Assembly (NCBI GenBank): GCA_030037315.1
Contig: JASHRM010000300.1
Location: 1 to 64,000 of the forward strand
From: Candidatus Acidiferrales bacterium
Lineage (GTDB): Bacteria > Acidobacteriota > Terriglobia > Acidiferrales > UBA7541
Length of the DNA: 64,000 bases
Direction: 5' to 3'
Made by a program: the position numbers and the translations under genes
The notes under the pieces: model-generated
Databases searched by the model: none
What the model was told of the DNA's origin: nothing
The model's input: only the letters and a program-made list of their open reading frames with translations
Shown: positions 10,233-20,081 of the stretch, piece by piece
Numbering within the stretch: the first letter of the stretch is position 1
How the letters are laid out: each line of letters opens with the position of its first letter

Positions 10233-10814
10233 ATGCCGCTAATTCCGCGCGCGCCTGATGTTTTGCTTGGATTGCCGTGGCTGATTTTCTCGGCCTACTG
10301 GATTATTTCGACATTGCACGTGAAGAAGATCGAAACGCGCGAACCACCCAAAGAGAGATTGGTCCGCGGATCTCTGATGTGGGCAAGCTATGTTCTTCTG
10401 TTGGCAGGTGGTCTACCTTTGGGCGTGTTGAACGAACGATTCCTGCCCCGAAGTTTCGCATTGTTCATCGAGGGAGCAGCTCTGACATGGTGCGGCGTCG
10501 CGCTGGCGATCTGGGCGCGCTACCATCTTGGCCGGTATTGGAGCACCACAGTCGCTTTGCGTGAGGATCATCAGCTCATCCGATCGGGACCCTAGGCGCG
10601 AATTCGCCACCCGATTTACACAGGCATTTTGCTTGCGGCTGCCGGAACCACAATGGCCGTGGGACGTTACCGTTGCCTGTTTGCTCTCGCGATTTTTGTT
10701 ATTGGTTTCGTGGCGAAGTCGAAAAAGGAAGAAACTTTGCTGCGCAAGCAGTTCGGGGAAACGTTCGAAAAGCACCGGCGACAAACAGGATTCTTCGTGC
10801 CTAAACTTTCATAA
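10233..10814 (+). pseudogene. Isoprenylcysteine carboxyl methyltransferase-family protein interrupted by in-frame TAG
   Basis: ORF 10233-10595 ends ...LIRSGP-TAG; the same frame continues ARIRHPIYTGILLAAAGTTMAVG...KKEETLLRKQFGETFEKHRRQTGFFVPKLS to 10814. Confidence 0.75.
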
Positions 10815-10936
10815 GCGCTTGGCGCACTTGGGCCGCACGGGATTCGCTTTCCGTTCACTTTCGCTCCTGCGGCGGGTGTGGCAGTATTCACGCAATTGTC
10901 CCCGACTGCCGATTATCGAATCAGGAAGGAAGCCCG

Positions 10937-11164
10937 ATGAAAAAACTGCCATTCGGCTTGGTTGTTCTGCTCGCGTCCACGATCTGCCTGGGCGGTTGCA
11001 TGCGAATCTGGAGCGGAGGGCCGTGCTACGGATTCGGCTGCGGAGGCGGATCGGCGACGGCGAACAGTCAAAATGCGCCGCACGCCGATGCGACGGCGCC
11101 TTCGGAAAAAGCTGTAGCGAAGAGTTCAGCGGGGGACAAGGCGCAATCTGCGCAGGGTGAATAG
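10937..11164 (+). CDS. Small Gly/Ala-rich lipoprotein
   Basis: Signal peptide with lipobox (MKKLPFGLVVLLASTICLGGC), 75 aa, upstream AGGAAGG Shine-Dalgarno. Confidence 0.6.
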   Translation: MKKLPFGLVVLLASTICLGGCMRIWSGGPCYGFGCGGGSATANSQNAPHADATAPSEKAVAKSSAGDKAQSAQGE

Positions 11165-11327
11165 GCGCAAGCGTCTACTGGCACTGGTTTCAGCCAGCAC
11201 AACACCAGGCCTGCCGGCTACTCAAGAGAGATTCTTCGACTGCGTGGCCGGACATCCGGCAGGAGCGCGATGAAATGTCAAAGCGTTCGGCCACTCCGCC
11301 CAGAATGACACATGGAACCCAGGCTGT

Positions 11328-11393
11328 AGTTGTCGCTCCGCCTGCCTGCGGCGGGCAAGCCCACCAAACGGGGGCAAGCCCGGAACGACAACT
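11328..11393. repeat. Imperfect inverted repeat / hairpin-forming intergenic element
   Basis: Left arm AGTTGTCGCTCCG (11328-11340) versus right arm CGGAACGACAACT (11381-11393), reverse complements with one mismatch; GC-rich loop. Confidence 0.65.
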
Positions 11394-11401
11394 GTTGAGA
11401 C

Positions 11402-13531
11402 TTACGCGGTGGCGGCCGCTTCGTCTTCCACGGCGTGCGGCTTGTGCGCCGCGATCACCTTTTCGGCGAGTTCCTGCGGCACGAAATCGTAGTGAGAAAA
11501 CTCCATGGAATAGCTTCCGCGCCCTTGCGTCATGGACGTCAATTCGTTTGCGTAACTGAGCATCTCCGATAGAGGAACCTGCGCCTTCACCACGACGTTT
11601 CCACCGCGAGTTTCGCTGCCGCTGATCTTGCCACGGCGGCCACTGAGATGACCCATCAAATCGCCCGAATATTGGTCGGGCGCATACACTTCTACGTGCA
11701 TAATCGGCTCGAGTAGAGCAGGCCGCGCTTGTTTCATTGCTTCCCGGAATGCGAGCGAGCCTGCGATTTTGAAGGCGATGTCCGATGAATCCACGTCGTG
11801 ATACTTGCCGTCGTAGAGGCTGACTCTGAAATCAACAACGGGGAATCCGGCGAGATAGCCCCGTTCAGCCGAATCGCGAACGCCCTTCTCGACCGACGGG
11901 ATCCAGTTTTTCGGTATCGCGCCGCCAAAGACATCGTCGACGAACTCGATTCCTTTGCCGCGCGGCAACGGTTCCATCTTGATCCGGCAGAGGCCGAACT
12001 GGCCGTGCCCGCCGGTCTGTTTCTTGTGCTTGCCTTCCGCGTCGGCCTTTCCGCGAATCGTTTCACGGTAGGGAACTTTCGGCGGTTTCAGCGTCATTTC
12101 CACGTGATAACGCTTGCGAAGCTTGGCGACCACGACTTCGATATGCTGCTGGCCGGCGCCCGAAAGCAGAAATTCCTTCGTTTGCGGATCGCGGCCGAAG
12201 CGAAGGGCCAAGTCTTCTTCCAGAATTTTGTGAATCGCCACACCGATCCGGTCCTCGTCGGCTCGCGTCTTGGGCTCGACCGCGAACGTAATGGAAGGCT
12301 CGGGAATTCGTGCCGTGGAATAGAAAATCGGCGCGCCTTTGTCGCCCAGCGTGTCGCCCGTCAGCGTATCTTTCAACTTGGCGACGGCACCGATATCGCC
12401 TGCGTGCAAGTCGTTGACGGCGGCTGCCGTTTTCCCTTGCATGATCTGGACGTGCTGAAGACGTTCCTGAGTGCCGCGATTGAAATTCACCACGTTCGCA
12501 TCATTTTTAAGGACGCCAGACATCACCTTGAAATAGCTGATGCGCCCGGCAAAGGGATCGGCAACCGTCTTGAAAACGAAAAGGCTCAACGGCTCGGAAT
12601 CGGAAATTTTGCGCTCGACTGTGTCGCCCTTGTGATCCGGAGTCTTATAGCCGGTTGCTTTTCCGCGAAACGAAGGCGAGGGCAGAATCTCAGCGATAAA
12701 ATTCAGAATGGCGTCTCCGCCGATGTTATGGAGCGCCGAACTGAGAAGGACGGGAAAGATTTTCTTGTCGCGCACCTCTTCGTGCAGGCCCTTGTTGATG
12801 TCTTCAGCCGGCAAGGTGCCCTTGTCGAAAAACTCCTGCATCAATTCGTCTTCGCCTTCAGCAACCATTTCGACGAGCTTTTCGTGTGCCGCTTGGGCTG
12901 CGTCCCTGAGGTCGGCCGGAATTTCTTCGATTTTTGCTTTGCCGTCGCCATCGGGCGTGTAGATCAACGCTTTCATCGTCACCAGATCGACGACGCCCTT
13001 GAATCCCTTTTCGGTTCCGATTGGCAGGTGAATCGGCACCACGCCGCGTCCGAAAACCTGCTCGAGCGATTCCATCGCGCGCTCGAAGCTCGCGAGATCG
13101 CGATCCATCCAGTTCAAAATGAAGGCGCGCGGCAAATCGTATTCCGTCGCGTAATCCCAAACTCTTTCGGTGATCACCTGCACGCCCGCGGACGCGTCGA
13201 TTACGATCAGCGCCGCGTCGGCGGCGATGAGGGACGCTTTCGTTTCGTTGATGAAGGTGGAGTAGCCGGGCGTATCCAGCAGGTTGACCTTGGTTTTTTC
13301 AGCGTGGCCGGGAGCGGCCCATTCGGCGTAGGCAGTGCCGGTATTGATCGAAATTTTGCGGGCGATTTCCTCTTCATCCCAGTCCGTCGTGGTAGAGCCC
13401 TCGGTGACTTTGCCAAGGCGAGGCGTCATACCCGACGTAAAAAGCAACGACGACACGAGCTGGGTTTTCCCCGTATCGCCGTGGCCGACAATGCCAACGT
13501 TTCTAATCCAATCCGTGGTGTAGGATTTCAT
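11402..13531 (-). CDS. Elongation factor G-like protein (EF-G-2/FusA2 type)
   Basis: GTPase P-loop GHGDTGKTQL, NLLDTPGYSTF, EF-G domains II-V (GQQHIEVVVAKLRKRYHVEM, GHLSGRRGKISG). Confidence 0.93.
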   Translation of the reverse strand: MKSYTTDWIRNVGIVGHGDTGKTQLVSSLLFTSGMTPRLGKVTEGSTTTDWDEEEIARKISINTGTAYAEWAAPGHAEKTKVNLLDTPGYSTFINETKASLIAADAALIVIDASAGVQVITERVWDYATEYDLPRAFILNWMDRDLASFERAMESLEQVFGRGVVPIHLPIGTEKGFKGVVDLVTMKALIYTPDGDGKAKIEEIPADLRDAAQAAHEKLVEMVAEGEDELMQEFFDKGTLPAEDINKGLHEEVRDKKIFPVLLSSALHNIGGDAILNFIAEILPSPSFRGKATGYKTPDHKGDTVERKISDSEPLSLFVFKTVADPFAGRISYFKVMSGVLKNDANVVNFNRGTQERLQHVQIMQGKTAAAVNDLHAGDIGAVAKLKDTLTGDTLGDKGAPIFYSTARIPEPSITFAVEPKTRADEDRIGVAIHKILEEDLALRFGRDPQTKEFLLSGAGQQHIEVVVAKLRKRYHVEMTLKPPKVPYRETIRGKADAEGKHKKQTGGHGQFGLCRIKMEPLPRGKGIEFVDDVFGGAIPKNWIPSVEKGVRDSAERGYLAGFPVVDFRVSLYDGKYHDVDSSDIAFKIAGSLAFREAMKQARPALLEPIMHVEVYAPDQYSGDLMGHLSGRRGKISGSETRGGNVVVKAQVPLSEMLSYANELTSMTQGRGSYSMEFSHYDFVPQELAEKVIAAHKPHAVEDEAAATA

Positions 13532-13861
13532 GTGTCACCTCGAAGTGAGAATTGCGAACAAAGGGAGCGTAAACATCAAACGCCAAACGACTTCGTGCGG
13601 CTGGGGAGCCAGAACAGGCATTTCGTATGGGGAAAGTGGGGCCTGCCGGTTTCGAGCTTTCGATTGGGATCAACATCACGAACCCGCCCCCCGGCGGTTA
13701 CGCGGTGAACCCGGCCAATTCCTCGTCCGCGGGGAGCCGACGAGGCCTGAAAGCGCGGATGCTAGCACACGGAATCAACGGGTTCAACTAAGGGCGCATC
13801 TCCTTTCGCTGACACACGGCTGCGCGATAAGCCACGGTATGATTCACCGAGGAGCTGGAGG

Positions 13862-14377
13862 ATGATCCGGATCTACGTGCTGACAACGGGTGGCACGATC
13901 GAAAAAATATACTCGGAACAAACTGGCGAAGTAGCGAATCTCGAGAACAAGATCGACCGTTACCTTCGGATACTGCGGCTGCCGGATTCCGAGATTAAAA
14001 TCGTTCCGTTGATGAATATCGACAGCCTGAATATGAAGGATTCGGACCGCGCAAAGATTCTCGACGAAGTTCAGAGGCTTTTGAGAGACAAGGCGCCGAT
14101 TCTAATCACTCACGGTACGGATACGATGGTCGAAACCGGACTCTACCTGCACCGTGCGTTGCCGCAGCTGGAAATTCCAATTGTTTTAACGGGCGCGATG
14201 GCACCGCTGGGTTTTGAAGGTAGCGACGCGCTGCAGAATTTAACGGAGAGCTTAATGGCGCTGCGGCTTCTGCCGCCGGGAATTTACGTGGTAAGCCACA
14301 ACCAAGTTTTCCCGATTACGAATGTCCGCAAGAATAAGGCGCTGGGCCGCTTCGTCCGAACAGAAAACCCTGTTTGA
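13862..14377 (+). CDS. Short single-domain L-asparaginase-like protein
   Basis: TTGGTIEKIYSE and ITHGTDTMVETG catalytic motifs, VLTGAMAPLGFEGSDALQNL; only 171 aa, ending after the N-terminal domain. Confidence 0.85.
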   Translation: MIRIYVLTTGGTIEKIYSEQTGEVANLENKIDRYLRILRLPDSEIKIVPLMNIDSLNMKDSDRAKILDEVQRLLRDKAPILITHGTDTMVETGLYLHRALPQLEIPIVLTGAMAPLGFEGSDALQNLTESLMALRLLPPGIYVVSHNQVFPITNVRKNKALGRFVRTENPV

Positions 14378-14451
14378 AGAGCGACGATTTAGCGCGCGAA
14401 CTGAACGGTGAAGATCACTTCGCGACAGGCATCTGTGGAAACGGCATGCGC

Positions 14452-15348
14452 TCAAAGCGCCAAAATGTGCACGGAGCCGCCGCTGGTGTGGACGCTTAAC
14501 GTTGATCCGCCAGAACCCAGCGTACCCTCGATTGAATGTCGCGAGATTTCCCCACTCATGCGGATCGGCAGATCGGAACGGACAGTGCCACCCGATGTCG
14601 AAGCGTCAATCTGCAGATTCGCCGCCGGATCGACGGCTACGGAAATCGATCCTCCGGAAGATGAAATTGTTCCGCCGTGAGAGTTATTCCTGCTCAATAC
14701 AGCGGTAACCGCTCCTCCGGAAGTATGCGCGTCGATACGCCCTGCGATTTCTTCAGCGTGGATTGAACCGCCGCTTGTATGCGCGACTAAGGCGCCATTG
14801 ATGAAGGTGGCATCGATGGGCCCGCCCGAAGTTTCAAGGTCGGCATTGCCGTCGATTTGCTGCACGCGAATCCCGCCGCCTGACGTGCGCGCGAGCAGCC
14901 GGCCGCTGAGTCCGTTAACGGAGATCGGGCCGCCCGATGTTTTTAGCTCGGCGTCGCGGCCCATCGAATCAACTTCGATACGCCCGCCGCCGGTTTTGAT
15001 CTCGAGGACGGTATTCTTCGGCACGCGGACGTCGTAGTGCAGGTTGAGGCTGCTGAACCAACTCCAGAAACTGCGCCTTTCCCCGCGCACACGGACGACT
15101 CCCGGATTCTCTTCGAAAGTGAAATCGAATAGATCTTTGAGGTCATCGCGGTCGCTGGTGATGACGACTTTTGCGCCCGATTCGCCGGTACCGTAGACGG
15201 TGATGCTGCCGCCGTCCGATTCAAGCACGAACCGGCCGTCGGGATTTAGGGCAAGCGTCTTTTCGATGCGCGTATCCGCCCATGTGGGAGCTGTTAGCGC
15301 CAGGAAAGCAGCGACAATTAAGCATGACGACGGAATCTTTCGTCTCAC
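14452..15348 (-). CDS. DUF4097-family (putative adhesin) beta-solenoid secreted protein
   Basis: Signal peptide; repeating TSGGxI/V units (KTSGGPISVNGLSGRLLARTSGGGIRVQQIDGNADLETSGGPIDATF...). Confidence 0.82.
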   Translation of the reverse strand: MRRKIPSSCLIVAAFLALTAPTWADTRIEKTLALNPDGRFVLESDGGSITVYGTGESGAKVVITSDRDDLKDLFDFTFEENPGVVRVRGERRSFWSWFSSLNLHYDVRVPKNTVLEIKTGGGRIEVDSMGRDAELKTSGGPISVNGLSGRLLARTSGGGIRVQQIDGNADLETSGGPIDATFINGALVAHTSGGSIHAEEIAGRIDAHTSGGAVTAVLSRNNSHGGTISSSGGSISVAVDPAANLQIDASTSGGTVRSDLPIRMSGEISRHSIEGTLGSGGSTLSVHTSGGSVHILAL

Positions 15349-15417
15349 AGGCGCACCCCTCCGTGTGAACTGGCAGCCTGAATGTGTATACGTTCAGCTA
15401 TCGCGATTTGTTCCAGA

Positions 15418-16440
15418 TCATTCTTGCTTTGGGCGCTTCGCCTGCCGAATCTGATCGGACATTTTGATAACCCATTGGGGCGGATCGGGCTCATTCTGCC
15501 AGTCCGCTTTTTGCCCAAACGCCAGCTTCCAGCGCACCAGCCAAGAGAATCCTTGCGGCCCTATGAACAGGTCGGGCGTCGCATAGGCAGGATCCATCAG
15601 TGCTTGATCAAGCGAGACGAACCGATAGCCGCGCCGTTGAAGGTTGGTGAGCAATGGATCGAGGACTTCGGCGGTCAGCTCGCTATCGTGGATGAGCAAT
15701 GTCTGTGAAATATTGCGATGAAAGAGATTGTTTGAAACGTCTTCGTAATATTTGAAATTCGTGTCCATGTAATCGAGATAAGCCCGCTTGGTCTTCTCCG
15801 CCAGCGCTGTATCGTTTTTGTCGATCGCTTCGCCAAGTACGTCGTTGAACTGGTAGTCGGCATTATCGATGGTGACCGGAGCAACGCGATAGCCGCGTGA
15901 CTTTAAAAACGCTTCAAACTCTCTTTTGACTTCGGTGGACGGTCCCGTCTCGAGAAAGGGGTGACGAAAGTATCGCTCTTTCTTTCCAACGGCAGACATC
16001 AGCACGCGCGTGACTGCCTCACCATGAATTGCCTGGTCTTCGTAGTCGGCAAGCGGAGTGCTGTAGAGGGAAACGTGGTCATACGTGTGGTTGCCTAAGT
16101 CCAAACCGGCATCGAGCCAGAACTGGAGCAACGCAGCTCGGGCATCCCGCTCGCCGGTGACCTGGAGTTTGAATTCGTTCACGAATCCAACGGCGGGCGC
16201 GTGATGAGAATTCAATATCTGCGGAATCAGCCGGTTGATGCGCTTTAGCTCTTTCAGGTCGCCAACTGCATGTTCCATTCCCGGGACGGCTCCCGGCAGA
16301 TCATCAATCGTGATGGCAACCGTTTTCTCGGCCGATGCAGATTGATGCGCCCCGACCGCGGAACGGAACATGACGAACAGCAAAGTGCAGGAGACGATCA
16401 TCAGTGCCGACAACGTTTTGAGCGCGAGAGAGAGGTTCAT
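15418..16440 (-). CDS. Polysaccharide deacetylase family protein
   Basis: VAITIDDLPGAVPGMEH, LGNHTYDHVSLYSTPL, YFRHPFLETG. Confidence 0.85.
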   Translation of the reverse strand: MNLSLALKTLSALMIVSCTLLFVMFRSAVGAHQSASAEKTVAITIDDLPGAVPGMEHAVGDLKELKRINRLIPQILNSHHAPAVGFVNEFKLQVTGERDARAALLQFWLDAGLDLGNHTYDHVSLYSTPLADYEDQAIHGEAVTRVLMSAVGKKERYFRHPFLETGPSTEVKREFEAFLKSRGYRVAPVTIDNADYQFNDVLGEAIDKNDTALAEKTKRAYLDYMDTNFKYYEDVSNNLFHRNISQTLLIHDSELTAEVLDPLLTNLQRRGYRFVSLDQALMDPAYATPDLFIGPQGFSWLVRWKLAFGQKADWQNEPDPPQWVIKMSDQIRQAKRPKQE

Positions 16441-16458
16441 GGCTGTGCCCGGCGCCCC

Positions 16459-18183
16459 TTAATGGCTGGCTGGATAGGACGCCAGATATGCCTTGGCTTG
16501 CTTTATTTGCGGCAAATCGGAATCGGCGCCGGGCCAAGCGGCCAAGAATTCTCTGTATTCAGATGTGGCGTTCGCGACGTCGCCTGACAGCGCGTAGGAT
16601 TGAGCGATGCCGTAAAGCGCGTAGCCAGTCTTCGGACGCCGCTTCAACTCTGAGTTGAAAGCATCGCGAGCTTTGTCCCACTGCTTGGCCTGCAGGTATG
16701 CATAACCGAGGCTTTCTTCTTCGGGACGGAAATAACGCGGAGGCTCGGAATAGCCTAAATCTTTTTCCTTTTCCTCCGCCTGCTGAATCAGGCTGATTCC
16801 CTGATCCGAATTTCCGCGGGCAATTTCCAAATTGCCGCGAAGGTCTAGCGACATCGCCCCGAGAATCTTGAGAACCTCGGCGTTGTTCTCTGCAGGCATG
16901 TTCGGGGCGGCTTCATCCGGTTTTGGCGGCTTATCGGATTGAAGCCGCCAAAGTGCCGCGTCCAGAGCTTCGGCCTGTTTTGACGCGGTTGAGAGATCGC
17001 TGCTGTCGATCGCGGCCATGCCTTCTGAGTAAAAGTTAAGGCCATCGGCATAGTCTTTGGCCACTGTGCTTGCGGCCGCAGGATCAACGCCGAATCCGAT
17101 GGGATCTTTGGGCTCGGCCTGCCAATCGCCAAAGCGAATGTGTACCCGAGCGACGCTTGCGCCCGCCCAAACGACGAAACGCCCGGAAGTCATCTGCAAG
17201 GGTAGCGGCATATCGCGAAGTTTCTTGGCCCACTCCAGCCCCTCTCTGTAACGGCCGGTTTCAGTGCAAGCGGCAATCAGATAGGCGAGATTGTGCGGGT
17301 AATTCCAATCTTCGTCCGGCTTGATGCCTTGCGATGCCATGTAGGCTTCATCGACGTGAACCGAATCGAGAAAGGCTTGCCTGGCTTTTTCGTAGTCGCC
17401 GACGCGCCAATAAATGTGGCCCGGCATGTGGACCATGTGTCCCGAATTCGGAGCGAGACTTCCGAGGATATCGGCGCTATGCAACGCCGCTTCCGGGCGC
17501 GACGAATCTTCCATCGCGTGAATCCAGTAATGGTTCGCGGCGGCGTTGTTGGGATGCTCTGCGAGAATGTTTTGCAGAATCGCCTGGGAATAAAGCTCGC
17601 CATCGCGCGGATGGCCATCCGTATCGTAGCCAGCCATTACCGAGAGGGCCAGAAATGCGCGCGCATCCAGATCATCCGGGTATCTATCGATCAAAGATTC
17701 CATTTCGTGACGGTAAGCTTCTTTTTCGCCGCTCTTATCCGGGTCCAATTCATGCTCTGCCGCGCGAATATAGAACTGCTCGTGGCCGGACGTTTTGTCC
17801 ATTAGCGACTTGGCTTTATCGAGGGCTGCGCGCGTTTGATCCGTAACCGGGCCATGCATCGTGAGCGCTTCAAACTCGCCCCAATACGCCATGGCGGCAT
17901 TCGGATCCTGGCGCGCGGCTTCTTTGAAGGCGCGGTAGGCTTCGAAATCCCAAAAACAGTGAAGCAAACGAAGCCCTTGGTTGAAATAGGCCTGAGCGGC
18001 TTCTGAATTTGTCGTGATTTTCAGGTTGGCGTCGCCAATGCCTTGCATCAGCGGCGGCGGAGGCAGATCGCGCATATCCGTAGTCACGTTTTTGTCCATG
18101 TGGTTCATACCCGGCATTTGCGCAGCCACGACTGTGGGCAAGAGAATGGCAAGGAACGAGGTACAGAGAATCCGTAAATTCAT
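16459..18183 (-). CDS. Secreted tetratricopeptide-repeat protein
   Basis: Signal peptide; multiple TPR-like units (AQAYFNQGLRLLHCFWDFEAYRAFKEAARQDPNAAMAYWG; GYAYLQAKQWDKARDAFNSELKRRPKTGYALYGIAQSYALSGD). Confidence 0.8.
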   Translation of the reverse strand: MNLRILCTSFLAILLPTVVAAQMPGMNHMDKNVTTDMRDLPPPPLMQGIGDANLKITTNSEAAQAYFNQGLRLLHCFWDFEAYRAFKEAARQDPNAAMAYWGEFEALTMHGPVTDQTRAALDKAKSLMDKTSGHEQFYIRAAEHELDPDKSGEKEAYRHEMESLIDRYPDDLDARAFLALSVMAGYDTDGHPRDGELYSQAILQNILAEHPNNAAANHYWIHAMEDSSRPEAALHSADILGSLAPNSGHMVHMPGHIYWRVGDYEKARQAFLDSVHVDEAYMASQGIKPDEDWNYPHNLAYLIAACTETGRYREGLEWAKKLRDMPLPLQMTSGRFVVWAGASVARVHIRFGDWQAEPKDPIGFGVDPAAASTVAKDYADGLNFYSEGMAAIDSSDLSTASKQAEALDAALWRLQSDKPPKPDEAAPNMPAENNAEVLKILGAMSLDLRGNLEIARGNSDQGISLIQQAEEKEKDLGYSEPPRYFRPEEESLGYAYLQAKQWDKARDAFNSELKRRPKTGYALYGIAQSYALSGDVANATSEYREFLAAWPGADSDLPQIKQAKAYLASYPASH

Positions 18184-18303
18184 CCGAGTCCCCTATTGCT
18201 ATCAAATAGGAAGCGTCGATGAGTATAGGCGGGGCTGTTTATGAGTGCAATCTGGGTGTACGGGCCGTAGAATACGCGTCGCCATTTTGACTAAGAGGAA
18301 CCG

Positions 18304-19494
18304 ATGAAATTCGGCGGCATACATCTGATGCAGGTCCCGCGTCCGTGGACCGGAGAATCCGAGCGTACGATGCTCCGCGATGCTCTTGCGCTGGCGGAAC
18401 AATCGGACCAATGCGGATTCGATTACGTTTGGGGAACCGAGCACCACTTTCTCGAGGAGTATTCGCACTCAGCGTCCCCTGAGATGTTCCTTGCAGCGTG
18501 CAGCCAGCGGACGAAGAACGTGCGGCTCGCTCACGGAATTATCCAAACGCCTCCCAACATCAATCATCCGGCGCGCGTGGCGGAGCGCATCGCGATGCTG
18601 GACCTGCTGAGCAACGGACGCTGCGAGTTTGGAATGGGTTCAGGCGCCACAATCACGGAGCTGGGCGGATTTCAGGTGCAGCAAACCGAAAAGAAGGCGA
18701 TGCAGATCGAAGGATTTCAGGCCGCGATACGAATGCTGGTAGAGAATCCGTTTACCGGTTTCGAAGGCAAGTACGTGAAAGTACCGCCGCGCAATTTAGT
18801 GCCGAAGCCGCTGCAAAAGCCGCATCCGCCGCTTTGGATGGCGTGTTCACGGCGCGAGTCGATTCTGGATGCGGCCCGGCTTGGCGTTGGCGCGCTGACG
18901 TTCAGTTTTCTCACGGCGGGCGAAGCGCGGCAGTGGGTAAGCGACTACTACACGACGATCGAAAACGAGTGCGAGCCGATCGGCTACGCCGTCAATCCGA
19001 ATTTCGCGGTGGCTGCGCCGTTTTTGTGCGATGCCGACCAGCAACGAATCGATGCGGTCGCCCTGGAGAATTATGGATTTTTCATCTACGCGCTCGGTCA
19101 TTACAGTTTTTTCGGCGAGCACCGTCCGGGTAAAACGGACATCTGGAACGCGTATAAAACGAATCCTAGAGACGCATCGGGTTCGGAATTCACTGCAAGA
19201 GCGTGCATCGGCACGCCGGAGCTGATTCGCAAGAACCTGCGCGAATTTGAGGATGCCGGAATCGATCAGGTGATCGCGGTACGTCAGATAGGGCGGCTCT
19301 CGCTGGATCAGCAATCGTCTTCGATGGATCTATTCGCGCGAGAGGTGCTGGCGGAATTCAAGCAGCGCGATGTGGCTGGCGCGCGCAAACGTGCTGAACG
19401 CGCGGCACGAATATCCGAAAAGGCCATGGCGCGGAAGCCGAAGGTCGCCGCGCCCCAGGCCGAAACTGTAATTCCCTCAGCAGGGCATCACTAG
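18304..19494 (+). CDS. LLM-class flavin-dependent oxidoreductase (luciferase-like)
   Basis: FDYVWGTEHHFLEEYSHSASPEMFLAACSQRTKNVRLAHGI, RVAERIAMLDLLSNGRCEFGMGSG. Confidence 0.9.
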   Translation: MKFGGIHLMQVPRPWTGESERTMLRDALALAEQSDQCGFDYVWGTEHHFLEEYSHSASPEMFLAACSQRTKNVRLAHGIIQTPPNINHPARVAERIAMLDLLSNGRCEFGMGSGATITELGGFQVQQTEKKAMQIEGFQAAIRMLVENPFTGFEGKYVKVPPRNLVPKPLQKPHPPLWMACSRRESILDAARLGVGALTFSFLTAGEARQWVSDYYTTIENECEPIGYAVNPNFAVAAPFLCDADQQRIDAVALENYGFFIYALGHYSFFGEHRPGKTDIWNAYKTNPRDASGSEFTARACIGTPELIRKNLREFEDAGIDQVIAVRQIGRLSLDQQSSSMDLFAREVLAEFKQRDVAGARKRAERAARISEKAMARKPKVAAPQAETVIPSAGHH

Positions 19495-19495
19495 A

Positions 19496-20008
19496 TCAGG
19501 GGCGCGGCCCCTCGTCGCCAGACGGACCGTAGATCGAGGGCACCGGCACCTGGTTCATTCGAAGATAGACAGACAGCTGCCCACGGTGGTGGATGATGTG
19601 ATTCAGAATCATGCTCCGCATCATGGTGCCGCGCGGCATCGCCATAAACGTCTTGCCGCCACTCATCAGCGTCCAAACCTTCTGCATGTCTTCGTCGCTG
19701 GCCTTCGCCATCGCTGCTTTCGCAGCCGCCACGTTCTTATCGAAGAACTCCAGGAGTTGTTTCCGTGAAGTCATCACCGTAGGTTCCGTCCGAGTACCAC
19801 CTGGCGGCGCGAAATCAAAGGATTCCGTCTCAAATAGCGTAGCCGCGAACCCAGTCATCTCGGCAACATGCCCGGCCAGCCTGCCCATGGCCATCGAGGT
19901 GTTATGCGGCTTCCAGTCGACCTTGTCTTCCGGAACTCTCTCGAGGGTCTTTCGAGTCGTGCCCATTTCGTATTCGAATTCAGAGATCAATGCGTCGCGT
20001 AGCGCCAT
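19496..20008 (-). CDS. DinB-family protein
   Basis: LERVPEDKVDWKPHNTSMAMGRLAGHVAEM, MILNHIIHHRGQLSVYLRMN (DinB His motifs); start assigned to MALRDAL. Confidence 0.85.
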   Translation of the reverse strand: MALRDALISEFEYEMGTTRKTLERVPEDKVDWKPHNTSMAMGRLAGHVAEMTGFAATLFETESFDFAPPGGTRTEPTVMTSRKQLLEFFDKNVAAAKAAMAKASDEDMQKVWTLMSGGKTFMAMPRGTMMRSMILNHIIHHRGQLSVYLRMNQVPVPSIYGPSGDEGPRP

Positions 20009-20081
20009 CTGAAGTTGCCTCCTTGATTTCGCCCCGGAAAATCTTACCGCAAAATCACAATTGCCGATCACGCAGGCCGGA

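Noticed and set aside
11798-13708. 636-aa plus-strand ORF antisense to the EF-G-like gene
   Set aside because: Arg/His-rich composition without recognisable motifs; fully opposite a well-conserved CDS. A shadow ORF typical of high-GC DNA.
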